In this document: one piece after another, positions 34,584 to 43,343 of the stretch
How the letters are laid out: each line of letters opens with the position of its first letter
Numbering within the stretch: position 1 is the stretch's first letter
Notes under the pieces: model-generated
The model's database searches: none
The model's input: only the letters and a program-made list of their open reading frames with translations
Told to the model about the DNA's origin: nothing
NCBI RefSeq assembly: GCF_009833095.1
Contig: NZ_QRCB01000040.1
Location: 16,337-80,336, forward strand
Source of the DNA: Nitrosomonas sp. JL21
GTDB taxonomy: Bacteria; Pseudomonadota; Gammaproteobacteria; Burkholderiales; Nitrosomonadaceae
Length of the DNA stretch: 64,000 nucleotides
Direction: 5' to 3'
Position numbers and translations under genes: made by a program

Positions 34584-37445
34584 ATGGCTGATCCAATTTT
34601 TGCACAGGGCGCTTTACCATTGACGGGATTGAGCATTAAACCGGAAAGTGCAGTTGATATCGATCATGATGGGGATCTGGATATTTTTTCAAATGATGGC
34701 GATGGGAATACGCTGTTTTCTAGGAATACCGGAACAGTAAGGAATCCCGTGTTTGCTCCCCCACAGACCAATCCATTCGGTCTCGTGAATATGGGTTTTG
34801 AGGCCAAAGCAACATTTATCGATATCGATGGTGATGGCGATATGGATGCATTCATAGGTCAATATAACGGTACGATACAATTTTTTAAAAACATAGGCAC
34901 GAGCACTACTCCTCGATTTGCCATTCCTCAAGCCAATCCTTTCGGTTTGACTTCAATCGCAGATTACGCAGCGAATCCCACTTTTGTAGATATCGATGGC
35001 GATGGCGATATGGATGTATTTGTGGGTAGCTATAGAGGTAATACCTCGTTTTTTAAGAATATTGGAACGGCTCAAGCTCCTGCTTTTGCTGCTTCGATTA
35101 TTAACCCCTTCGGTTTAAGCGATTCAATAAATAGTACCAGTTCTTCCTTTGTTGATATCGATGGTGACAGCGATTTGGATGTTTTTGCGGGATGGGATAG
35201 CTATTATGGAGATGGCATCTGGTTTTATCGAAATATCGGAACTTCTCAAAATCCCAAGTTTTATTCGGTTGGCAGTCATCCATTTGGTTTAGATATGGAG
35301 ATGGGAAGTACGACTTTTGCAGATATCGATGGTGATGGAGATTTGGATGAACTCATAAAACCACTAGAAAATAAGGGTGAAGGCTTTAGCCCTTTTTTCG
35401 AGAGTTGGGGAACGAGCTTGCCTCAGGTTGATTACTCAATGGATCCAACGTTCGTTGATATCGACGGCGATGGGGATTTGGACGCTTTTGTCGGGTTGGA
35501 CTATTCGTATTCCCAAAAAAACGAAGAAGGTAGCATACTTTTTTTCAAAAATACCGGAACAGTTCAACATGGTATTTTCACTAATATCCCCCTCGTGAAT
35601 CCATTTGGTTTAACTGATGCGGGAGAATTCGCCAGTCCTGCTTTTGTAGATATTGATAATGACAAGGATCTGGATGCATTTATTGGGGACGCAGCAGGTA
35701 ATACAAATTTTTACCTCAACGCAGGCACTGCAAAAAATCCAATATTCTCCCTATCTCAGAACAATCCGTTCGGGTTAAACAATGCCGGTTACGACGCGCG
35801 ACCAAGCTTTGTGGATATCGATAACGATCAGGACATGGACGTCTTTATCAATCACCTATTCTTTAGGAATACCGGAACTTCCAGTAACCCGGTATTTTCT
35901 GCACCGCAAACCGATGCCTTTGGTCTAAATGCTTTTGCTCCACCAGATTTTATTGATGTCGATCGTGATGGAGATTTGGATGCCTTCACAAATTCATCTT
36001 TTTGGAAAAATATCGGAGCGGCGAATAATCCGCTATTTACTTTTGAAATTAGTGCGCCATTTGGTATTCCTGCAGGTGATGGCCGGCATAGTTTCTTTTC
36101 TCTTGATACCTTAGCCGATATCGATGGCGATGGGGATTTAGATGCTTATGTCACTGGTGAATATAGTGATGGTAGCTATTCTAATTTCGCTGCAGGTTTT
36201 TACATCAACAACAATGCCCCGAACGTCTCCAACCTCACGGTTGCGGAGAAATATACCAAGGGAACTCCGCTGAATTTGCAGAATATCGTCGTAAGCGATC
36301 CCGACAGCGCGGCGATTACGGCGACATTGAAATTGTCTAATTCTACTGCGGGTAGTTTGAGTACGGGCGCTTCGGGCACGGTGACATCGACTTACAATGC
36401 CGCAAACGGGACCTGGAGCGCCAGTGGCACATTGGCCAATGTGAATGCGTTACTCGCCAGCGTCATTTTCATTCCAGCAGCTAATTTCACCGGCAATTTC
36501 TCGGTTGATGCCAGCATTTCAGATGGCACCGCTGCGGCGCTGACAGCAACGAAAAGCTTTACCTCGAGCGCTGGCTCATTCCTGACCGCCACGGCAGTCA
36601 ATAATGTACTAACCGGCACGGCGTCGAACAACGATACCATAACCTATGCCGCCGCTGCATCCGCGGTCACGGTCAACCTGAATCTGACCACACAGCAGAA
36701 TACCGGCGGTTCTGGACTGGACACGCTGAGCAAGGTTGAAAATCTGATCGGCAGCGCGTTCAATGACAATCTGACCGGCAATACCGCTAATAATGTACTG
36801 GTGGGCAATGCCGGCAATGACACGCTAGCGGGCTGGTCCGGCGCCGATACGATGCTCGGCGGCCCGGGAAATGACACCTATTTGGTCGAGAATGCGGGTG
36901 ATGTCGTGTTTGAAAAAGCCAACGAAGGCGTTGACACAGTCAGCAGCCGTTTGACTTATCTTTTGCCTGCGAATATCGAGAATCTGGTGCTGACCGATAC
37001 CTCAGCAGCCAATGGCACCGGCAACGCATTGAACAACATCATCACCGGCAACAATGCCGCCAATCAGTTGAATGGCGGAGCTGGCAACGACACACTCAAT
37101 GGCGGACTGGGTTCGAACCGTCTGACCGGCGGCGTGGGCAATGACTTTTTCACGTTCACAACGAAAGGGCATGTCGATACGATCTTCGACTTTAACGTTG
37201 CCAATGACACGATCCAGCTCGACAATGCCGTGTTCCCGGCATTGGGGGCAGTGGCAAACATACTGCCAGCAGCGCAATTCAGAGTGGGCATTAAGGCGCT
37301 GGATACGAACGATCACATCATTTATAACAGCGCAACCGGTGCATTACTCTACGATGCCGACGGCACTGGCGCCGCCGCGGCACAGCAAATCGCCACATTA
37401 TCTATCGGATTAGCGATGACAAATACTGATATCGCCGTGATTTAG
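34584..37445 (+). CDS. Large secreted VCBS/FG-GAP and RTX repeat protein
   Basis: The ATG at 34584 is preceded by AAAAGGAG. The 953-residue product lacks an N-terminal signal peptide. Residues about 15-550 are repeats of FVDIDGDGDLDAFVG with GNTSFFKNIGT type linkers, the calcium-binding VCBS/FG-GAP pattern (about nine units). A region of cadherin-like Gly/Thr-rich sheet follows (about 560-680). The last 270 residues carry hemolysin-type calcium-binding nonapeptides (GGAGNDTLNGGLGSN and relatives) and a C-terminal beta roll segment (HVDTIFDFNVANDTIQLD). This fits a type I-secreted surface or adhesion protein, similar in design to the one at 11.8-13.8 kb. No secretion system is seen in this window. 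Confidence 0.9.
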   Translation: MADPIFAQGALPLTGLSIKPESAVDIDHDGDLDIFSNDGDGNTLFSRNTGTVRNPVFAPPQTNPFGLVNMGFEAKATFIDIDGDGDMDAFIGQYNGTIQFFKNIGTSTTPRFAIPQANPFGLTSIADYAANPTFVDIDGDGDMDVFVGSYRGNTSFFKNIGTAQAPAFAASIINPFGLSDSINSTSSSFVDIDGDSDLDVFAGWDSYYGDGIWFYRNIGTSQNPKFYSVGSHPFGLDMEMGSTTFADIDGDGDLDELIKPLENKGEGFSPFFESWGTSLPQVDYSMDPTFVDIDGDGDLDAFVGLDYSYSQKNEEGSILFFKNTGTVQHGIFTNIPLVNPFGLTDAGEFASPAFVDIDNDKDLDAFIGDAAGNTNFYLNAGTAKNPIFSLSQNNPFGLNNAGYDARPSFVDIDNDQDMDVFINHLFFRNTGTSSNPVFSAPQTDAFGLNAFAPPDFIDVDRDGDLDAFTNSSFWKNIGAANNPLFTFEISAPFGIPAGDGRHSFFSLDTLADIDGDGDLDAYVTGEYSDGSYSNFAAGFYINNNAPNVSNLTVAEKYTKGTPLNLQNIVVSDPDSAAITATLKLSNSTAGSLSTGASGTVTSTYNAANGTWSASGTLANVNALLASVIFIPAANFTGNFSVDASISDGTAAALTATKSFTSSAGSFLTATAVNNVLTGTASNNDTITYAAAASAVTVNLNLTTQQNTGGSGLDTLSKVENLIGSAFNDNLTGNTANNVLVGNAGNDTLAGWSGADTMLGGPGNDTYLVENAGDVVFEKANEGVDTVSSRLTYLLPANIENLVLTDTSAANGTGNALNNIITGNNAANQLNGGAGNDTLNGGLGSNRLTGGVGNDFFTFTTKGHVDTIFDFNVANDTIQLDNAVFPALGAVANILPAAQFRVGIKALDTNDHIIYNSATGALLYDADGTGAAAAQQIATLSIGLAMTNTDIAVI

Positions 37446-37467
37446 CGGGTACGGGCGAATCACATAA

Positions 37468-37495
37468 ATTTGCCAGCAGTACACTGCTGGCAAAA
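37468..37495. terminator. Hairpin after the large RTX gene
   Basis: GCCAGCAG pairs with CTGCTGGC around TACA, flanked by TTT and AAA, 27 bases after the stop. The stem is strong, but the expected T tract is missing on the plus strand, so it may act together with another factor. Confidence 0.5.
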
Positions 37496-37699
37496 AGCTC
37501 CGGATCTCATCCTAAAGATCGCTTGAAGAAGGTTGCGAACGATGTTCAGGCAAGATGGAATCGATGAAAAAGCGCAGCTCATGAGTGAATATCTTACGAC
37601 TCCGAGATTGCGTCACCATTCGTCAGTGGTGTTAGTACTGATTGTCCGCTAACATTCGATCATCGTTAACGTCAACCTTCGATTATCGTTATTGTCTCC

Positions 37700-38716
37700 A
37701 TGACTGCCCACACCCAAGAAACACTCACCAGCGGCGCTCCCTTCCGCTTGTTGATCCATGGCGGCGCCGGCGCAGTTCAGCGCGACAAACTCTCAGCCGA
37801 GCGCGAGCTAGCTTATCACCTGTCTATGGCGCAATCCTTGATGGCAGGGCATGCTATCCTCGCAGCCGGCGGAAACAGCGCCGATGCCGTCATTGCCGCA
37901 ATCGCCGTGATGGAAGATTCGCCATTATTCAATGCCGGCCGGGGCGCCGTTTTCACACATACCGGACGCATCGAACTGGACGCATCGATCATGGACGGTG
38001 CTACCCGGATGGCCGGTGCCGTGGCTGGAGTTACTACTACCCGAAATCCGATCCGCGCAGCCCATGCCGTGATGATCCAGGGTGATCATGTGCTGTTGAT
38101 TGGCGCGGGAGCTGACCAATTTGCTGCTGAACAGGGGCTGGAAATCGTCGATACATCCTATTTCCACACTCAGCACCGCTGGGATCAACTGCAAAAAGCT
38201 ATCGCCAAAAATCGGCTGATGCTCGACCATGACAACGACGCCGCGCCCCCGCCTTACGATAGCGACCAGAAACACGGCACCGTCGGCGCTGTAGCGTTGG
38301 ATTGCCATGGCAATCTGGTTGCCGGCACTTCAACGGGTGGACTCACCAACAAGCGCTTCGGACGCGTCGGAGATTCCCCGATCATCGGTGCGGGCACCTA
38401 CGCCGATAATCGCTCTGTAGCGGTTTCCGCAACCGGAACCGGCGAAATGTTCATACGTACCTGCGCGGCATTTCATATCGCTGAACAAGTGCGCCTGCAA
38501 CGACTGCCACTGCTGCAGGCGGTTGATCAAACACTGGCTGAAATTGCCGCCATTGGTGGTGAAGGCGGTTTGATCGTGCTGGATGCACACGGCAATCATG
38601 CCATGCGATTTAACACCAGTGCCATGTATCGCGGTCTGATTACCGAGGATGGCGTGGCGCGGATCGGAATATTTCCCGGCGCTGAAGAACCGATGTCAAC
38701 GATATCGACTGCTTGA
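37700..38716 (+). CDS. iaaA: Isoaspartyl peptidase/L-asparaginase
   Basis: A 338-residue Ntn-hydrolase of the plant-type asparaginase family: FRLLIHGGAGAVQRD at the N-terminus, GGNSADAVIAAIAVMEDSP, FNAGRGAVFTHTGRIELDASIMDG, and the autocleavage site KHGTVGAVALD with nucleophile Thr194. After self-cleavage it hydrolyses isoaspartyl dipeptides and asparagine. Length and motifs match well. It precedes the polyphosphate kinase gene by 48 bases; the functional connection is unclear. Confidence 0.92.
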   Translation: MTAHTQETLTSGAPFRLLIHGGAGAVQRDKLSAERELAYHLSMAQSLMAGHAILAAGGNSADAVIAAIAVMEDSPLFNAGRGAVFTHTGRIELDASIMDGATRMAGAVAGVTTTRNPIRAAHAVMIQGDHVLLIGAGADQFAAEQGLEIVDTSYFHTQHRWDQLQKAIAKNRLMLDHDNDAAPPPYDSDQKHGTVGAVALDCHGNLVAGTSTGGLTNKRFGRVGDSPIIGAGTYADNRSVAVSATGTGEMFIRTCAAFHIAEQVRLQRLPLLQAVDQTLAEIAAIGGEGGLIVLDAHGNHAMRFNTSAMYRGLITEDGVARIGIFPGAEEPMSTISTA

Positions 38717-38764
38717 TGATGACTTCTTTGCCCACCTTCATCTGTGTAACTCTTCTAAACAATC

Positions 38765-39583
38765 ATGACAAACTATCGAGTAAAACCTGCCAGCACATTA
38801 GCACTATCAGATTGCGATCCCGATGATACCGGCGATTACGAAAAGAGCGATGATGACAAGGAGAACGCCAGAACCGCTACCGAAAAATTGATCGGCAGAC
38901 TGAGCAATTTGCAAGAACGCTTGTATGCCCATGGCAGTCATTCGTTGCTGATCGTTTTGCAGGGCATGGATACCAGCGGCAAGGACGGCACCATCAAGAA
39001 CGTCATGTCCGGCGTTAATCCACAGGGCTGCAAGGTGGTTACCTTCAAAACGCCTTCCACCGAAGAACTGGCGCATGATTTCCTGTGGCGCGTCCATCAG
39101 AAAGCGCCTGCCAAAGGCCAGATCGGAATTTTTAACCGCTCGCATTATGAAGATGTGCTGATTACCCGCGTGCATCAGCTCATTTCAGCGAAAAAGATCA
39201 AGCAACGGTTCGACCAGATCAACGAATTTGAGGAATTACTCACCGAGAACGGCACGGTGATCCGGAAATTTTTCCTGCATATCTCCAAGGATGAGCAGAA
39301 GCAACGACTCGAAGAACGCATAGACGACCCTGAGAAACGCTGGAAATTCAATATCCACGATTTGGAAGAACGGAAGTTATGGTCAAAATATACTGAAGCA
39401 TTCGAGGATATGCTGTCGGCCACCAGCACCGATTGCGCGCCGTGGTATGTCATTCCGGCCAATCATAAGTGGTACCGCAATCTGATCGTCGCCGAACATG
39501 TCGTTGCAGCGGTGGAAAGCATGAAGCTGAAAACGCCACCGCCTCCCGAGGGCATCGATTTCGATGCCCTGAAAATTGAATAA
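38765..39583 (+). CDS. Polyphosphate kinase 2 family protein
   Basis: A 272-residue PPK2-type kinase: Walker A-like QGMDTSGKDGTIKNVMSGVNPQGC, the lid region DFLWRVHQKAPAKGQIGIFNRSHYEDVLITRVH (Walker B), and the C-terminal RWKFNIHDLEERKLW, APWYVIPANHKWYRN. PPK2 enzymes transfer phosphate between polyphosphate and nucleotides. The single-domain length fits class I or III; the direction of the reaction cannot be inferred here. It is followed by a CYTH-CHAD protein, whose families also bind polyphosphate, so the two form a polyphosphate pair. Confidence 0.9.
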   Translation: MTNYRVKPASTLALSDCDPDDTGDYEKSDDDKENARTATEKLIGRLSNLQERLYAHGSHSLLIVLQGMDTSGKDGTIKNVMSGVNPQGCKVVTFKTPSTEELAHDFLWRVHQKAPAKGQIGIFNRSHYEDVLITRVHQLISAKKIKQRFDQINEFEELLTENGTVIRKFFLHISKDEQKQRLEERIDDPEKRWKFNIHDLEERKLWSKYTEAFEDMLSATSTDCAPWYVIPANHKWYRNLIVAEHVVAAVESMKLKTPPPPEGIDFDALKIE

Positions 39584-39630
39584 TTCAGCAGCCGCTCGGG
39601 CTATAGCCGCCTCTCTGAAATTGACGGGCT

Positions 39631-41169
39631 ATGGCTCATCCGGGTATGAACACGAAAATAGAAATGGAAATTGAACTCAAACTGGCGCTGCTGCCTCGTC
39701 ACACCGCCCGAATCCGGCGTCATCCGGTATTGAATGGAGTGATCCCGCAACGCAGGCGATTGCTCAGCATTTATTTTGATACGCCCAAACATGAGTTGAT
39801 GCGGCGCGGCATTGCGTTACGCCTGCGACGTGTGGGCCGGCAATGGATACAAACGCTGAAAGCAGAAACGCAATCGGTTGGTGCATTGACAAGCCGCCCG
39901 GAATGGGAGGTGCTCATTGCCGGTGGCGGGCATCCCGATTTCTCGCTTCTCCCGGATACCGCAATGAGTTTACTGACGGGCATTACGTTGAAACATGTCG
40001 CACCTTTATTCACGACTGAATTTCAGCGCACGACATGGCACATCGAAACCCCGGCGGGAGACGCTGAAGTGGCATTGGATCATGGCAATATAACCGCCGG
40101 AGGGCAGCAGCAGGCCCTATGCGAAGTGGAAATCGAGCTCAAATCCGGCGCGCCTGCATCTCTGTTTGATATCGCCACGCAACTATTGCAGGATGTGCCG
40201 CTGCACCTCGAACCGCGCAGCAAGGCGGAACGCGGTTATCTATTGAGCGGCATTACCAACGCCAAACCCGTCAAATCAACGCCGGCCAACATACTCCCAC
40301 ACCACACTCCGAGCGAAGCCTGGCATATCCTCATGCATGATGCATTGGCGCATACCGTCACCAATATCCCAGGTTTTCTGGAACATGAACCTGATATCGA
40401 ATACTTGCATCAGCTCAGGATCGGATTGCGGCGACTACGCACCGGTGCAATGCTCGCTAAATCCCTGGGACAAACAACCTTCCCGTGGGAGCATCAGTTA
40501 CGAAAACTGATGAATGGCCTCAATGCGGCGCGCGATTGGGACGTTTTTCTGCATGACTCCTTACCTGGGTTAGCAGCGAAGCTGGCGCCATCACCTGCCG
40601 ATTTCTGCTGGGACCAGGCTGCATTAAACGCCTTGTCCGATCACGCCCGGCATATTCGCCATCAAGCGCAGACTCACTTGCTCTCGCCTTCATTCACCCA
40701 GGTCGTGCTCGATATCGGCCGCAGCCTATTAGTCCCATCCTGTTCTCAAACGGCGCAGAGCGTCAAAACATGGTCGAAAATCACACTCGAGCGCCGCTGG
40801 CAGAAATTGCGCACGCGGTGCCGCAATTTCAGCAAACTCGATCCTGATCAACGCCATCAAGCCCGGATTGCCGCTAAAAAGATGCGCTACACCGCGGAAA
40901 CTTTTGCCGCTCTCTATGAAGAAAAGCATACCAAGCCGTTCATCACAGCATTGGCGGCTTTACAAGACCAGCTCGGGTATGAAAACGACCTGCGCATTGG
41001 CACGCAGCTACTGCGTTCTTTTCCGCAGCAATCGCCGTTGCTCAGTTTTGAACTTGGCCGCATCTGTGGCGCTCTCGAACTCGAAGCCGGCAGATTAGTT
41101 TCACCTTCCGACAGCACCTGGAATCACTTGGCGAAATCAACATTATTCTGGCGTTCAAAAAAGCAATGA
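39631..41169 (+). CDS. CYTH and CHAD domain protein
   Basis: The 512-residue protein has an N-terminal CYTH domain (about residues 8-200; EMEIELKLAL, the ExExK motif, then RGIALRLRRVGRQWIQTLK and LCEVEIELKSG), which in relatives hydrolyses or binds triphosphate groups. A C-terminal CHAD domain follows (about 230-505; HQLRIGLRRLRTGAMLAKSLGQ, NAARDWDVF, RHQARIAAKKMRYTAETFA), a histidine-rich helical domain that binds polyphosphate. The start may be 39631 or the ATG at 39646; no ribosome binding site decides. It is directly downstream of the PPK2 gene, supporting a polyphosphate role. Confidence 0.9.
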   Translation: MAHPGMNTKIEMEIELKLALLPRHTARIRRHPVLNGVIPQRRRLLSIYFDTPKHELMRRGIALRLRRVGRQWIQTLKAETQSVGALTSRPEWEVLIAGGGHPDFSLLPDTAMSLLTGITLKHVAPLFTTEFQRTTWHIETPAGDAEVALDHGNITAGGQQQALCEVEIELKSGAPASLFDIATQLLQDVPLHLEPRSKAERGYLLSGITNAKPVKSTPANILPHHTPSEAWHILMHDALAHTVTNIPGFLEHEPDIEYLHQLRIGLRRLRTGAMLAKSLGQTTFPWEHQLRKLMNGLNAARDWDVFLHDSLPGLAAKLAPSPADFCWDQAALNALSDHARHIRHQAQTHLLSPSFTQVVLDIGRSLLVPSCSQTAQSVKTWSKITLERRWQKLRTRCRNFSKLDPDQRHQARIAAKKMRYTAETFAALYEEKHTKPFITALAALQDQLGYENDLRIGTQLLRSFPQQSPLLSFELGRICGALELEAGRLVSPSDSTWNHLAKSTLFWRSKKQ

Positions 41170-41184
41170 CTGTTGCGGCGCTGA

Positions 41185-42114
41185 TCATCCCTGCATGCGC
41201 ACCAACCAGCCGGTAGCGGCAATGCCTACTAAGCACAAGATCAGCGCCAAACCCGCATTGCGGCGATACTTCCGAATCAATACAGTCTGAGAGTACGCTG
41301 AAATGATAAATGGTTGAAACGGATCTCTGGGTTTAGCGATGATGTTCATATCGGGCTCCAGCGCCAATTGATCATGAAGCTTTTGTGCTTCTGATCGCGC
41401 TTCCTGACGAGCCACTTCCCATTCTTCCTGGTCGATTTGGCCATCCTTATTTGTATCAAAACGGTTTTTCAGTTGTTCTTGATCCTGCTTCCAATCGTTG
41501 ATCAGATTAATCATCACGTCGCGGATGGATTTTTGCGCAGTGGCCGACAACGTACTAAATTGCCCGAGTATGTAGAGCGGTTGGCTGGGCAGAATCAGCC
41601 ATTCGCAATAACGATAGCTGTTGGTCGCCGCGTGAATGATGGATTGGCTTTCCAGCAATTGCGTGCGGGTCGGCCATTCCGTGTTGCCATACCACACCAG
41701 TTTTTGGTGACTGTTGACTTCGGCGGCCTCGGGGTCGACATAACAACTGTTTTTTCCATCAATCAGCTTGAACCGGTGATTGCTGATGTTTTTATAGACA
41801 ACATTCCAGCGCGTTTGCGTGCGGCCGTTGTCGACGAATGTTTCCTGCTGCTCGATCTGGCTTCGGTACCACAGACAGGGGTGATTGGAAAGCGGTGAAT
41901 AAAGGGGCTGGTCATCGATAAATTGCCCTTTCCCTTCCAATTCGATATATCCCTGATGCGCAGACCGCAGTTTTGCGGTAGGCGTATCTTCAATGATCCG
42001 TAATCGCTTCCAGTTGCGCATGAACAGATAGAAACTGACCACTGCAACGAGCAGGGATGCCAACACCATGAATTGATGATCTTCAGCAGAAAGACCTGCT
42101 AACATTTCGTTCAC
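41185..42114 (-). CDS. GIDE-domain membrane protein with EF-hand insert
   Basis: The 309-residue protein has one N-terminal membrane segment (about residues 15-32). A GIDE-like beta-rich domain follows (about 45-180; YSPLSNHPCLWYRSQIEQ, NHRFKLIDGKNSCYVDPE, ESQSIIHAATNSYRYCEWLI), then a charged helix containing one EF-hand (about 215-235; FDTNKDGQIDQEEWEVA), and a C-terminal membrane segment (about 285-305). GIDE proteins are membrane proteins named from a eukaryotic E3 ligase region; bacterial members lack the RING. The EF-hand suggests calcium sensing. It lies just downstream of lemA; such LemA-GIDE pairs are common. Confidence 0.85.
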   Translation of the reverse strand: MNEMLAGLSAEDHQFMVLASLLVAVVSFYLFMRNWKRLRIIEDTPTAKLRSAHQGYIELEGKGQFIDDQPLYSPLSNHPCLWYRSQIEQQETFVDNGRTQTRWNVVYKNISNHRFKLIDGKNSCYVDPEAAEVNSHQKLVWYGNTEWPTRTQLLESQSIIHAATNSYRYCEWLILPSQPLYILGQFSTLSATAQKSIRDVMINLINDWKQDQEQLKNRFDTNKDGQIDQEEWEVARQEARSEAQKLHDQLALEPDMNIIAKPRDPFQPFIISAYSQTVLIRKYRRNAGLALILCLVGIAATGWLVRMQG

Positions 42115-42129
42115 TTCGAATGACCTGGC

Positions 42130-42702
42130 TCAGCCAAATAGCTTAGCGATACTCACATCCTGCTTTTCGACATCGCTGAACTCCAGCAAATCGCGCGGCA
42201 TGAACTTGAACCACTGCGCGACGATGATGTCCGGAAACTGTTCAATTCGCACATTGTTGATCCTGACCGCTTCATTGTAATATTCGCGGCGATCTGCAAT
42301 GCTGTTTTCCAAGCCGGTGATGCGGGCTTGTAAATGCTGAAATTTATCGCTCGCAGTCAATTCAGGATAATCTTCAGCTACCGCGAACAGACTCCCCAAA
42401 CCCATGCGCAGCATATTTTCCGCCGAACCCAGCGCGCTCATATTGCCGGCCTCACGTGCAGTCGCCACCTGCGAACGGGCAGCTATCACCTGCTTCAAGG
42501 TTTCCTGTTCAAACCCCATGTATTGCTTGCAAGTTTCGACCAATTTTGGAAGCTCGTCATGTCGCTGCTTCAACAGAATATCGATATTCGACCATGCCTG
42601 CGAAACACTGTGCTTGATATCGACCAACCGGTTATAAATCATGACGCCATAAATCGCGACGATCATCATCAGCGCCAAAGCAATATAGACGACAATATCC
42701 AA
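42130..42702 (-). CDS. lemA: LemA family protein
   Basis: The TTG at 42702 is preferred: AGGAG lies seven bases upstream, and the product then starts with MDIVVYIALALMMIVA, a normal LemA beginning; a farther TTG would place the ribosome binding site inside the gene. The 190-residue product has one membrane anchor followed by a helical bundle typical of LemA (MIYNRLVDIKHSVSQAWSNIDILLKQRHDELPKLVETCKQYM, YPELTASDKFQHLQARIT, YYNEAVRINNVRIEQFPDIIVAQWF). Function is not established. In many bacteria it neighbours a GIDE-domain protein, as here (15-base gap). Confidence 0.9.
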   Translation of the reverse strand: MDIVVYIALALMMIVAIYGVMIYNRLVDIKHSVSQAWSNIDILLKQRHDELPKLVETCKQYMGFEQETLKQVIAARSQVATAREAGNMSALGSAENMLRMGLGSLFAVAEDYPELTASDKFQHLQARITGLENSIADRREYYNEAVRINNVRIEQFPDIIVAQWFKFMPRDLLEFSDVEKQDVSIAKLFG

Positions 42703-42916
42703 TCTATCTCTCCTGTAAATGATTTCTGTCAAATATACCTCAAAGATAAATTTGAAAATTAATCAATAAGAAGCCTGTACAGGTTTTATTTTCAACATTG
42801 CCCATCCTGCTGTTATCATGTCATACGATACGGGGAAAACGCCAATGATGTTGACGAGCCGTGATGCGCTTCTTAAGCTATCTGACTCTGAAAATAAGAT
42901 CAAATAGGAGTCATGC

Positions 42917-43288
42917 ATGAATCGTTCAAGGAAAATGAATCCATTATTGAAAAATACGTTATATATTCTTCTGGTCATGGGTTGTTCAGAAATATCGGCG
43001 CAACCCGATGTTGTCAAACCGGTCGTCATCGTGGTCGGCGATCAGAACCTGGAAGGCTGCGAATCACTCGGTAAAGTCAGAGGCTCCTCCAGCGAAAACG
43101 AATCTGCGGACGACGATGCTCCCTATGTCGAGCGGTTGATCAAGGCGAGAAATCATTTAAGAGCGGAGGCTCAGAAGCTTGGAGCCAATACTGTGCATAT
43201 CATTAATTCCAATACCAGTGGCAAGTATGAGGTTCCCGGCACCAACAAGGAAATCGTTCATGTGGGCAATGCGTATCGGTGCGAATGA
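42917..43288 (+). CDS. DUF4156-like exported protein
   Basis: A 123-residue exported protein with AGGAG ahead of the start and a signal peptide ending near SEISAQ. The mature part has VVIVVGDQNLEGCESLGKVRGSS, then RNHLRAEAQKLGANTVHIINSN and a C-terminal GNAYRCE, as in DUF4156-type proteins (one Cys pair likely forms a disulfide). The role is unknown. It lies alone between lemA (divergent) and a membrane protein gene; no further link can be inferred. Confidence 0.7.
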   Translation: MNRSRKMNPLLKNTLYILLVMGCSEISAQPDVVKPVVIVVGDQNLEGCESLGKVRGSSSENESADDDAPYVERLIKARNHLRAEAQKLGANTVHIINSNTSGKYEVPGTNKEIVHVGNAYRCE

Positions 43289-43343
43289 ACTCTAAACCCT
43301 ATGTGCTGGCTGGTCCCGAACTTACTCGAAGGGTAACACTGCC

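Noticed and set aside
37540..37635. Fourth copy of the dispersed repeat
   Set aside because: Similarity is patchy and only short blocks match, so it is not listed as a feature, though noted as possible.
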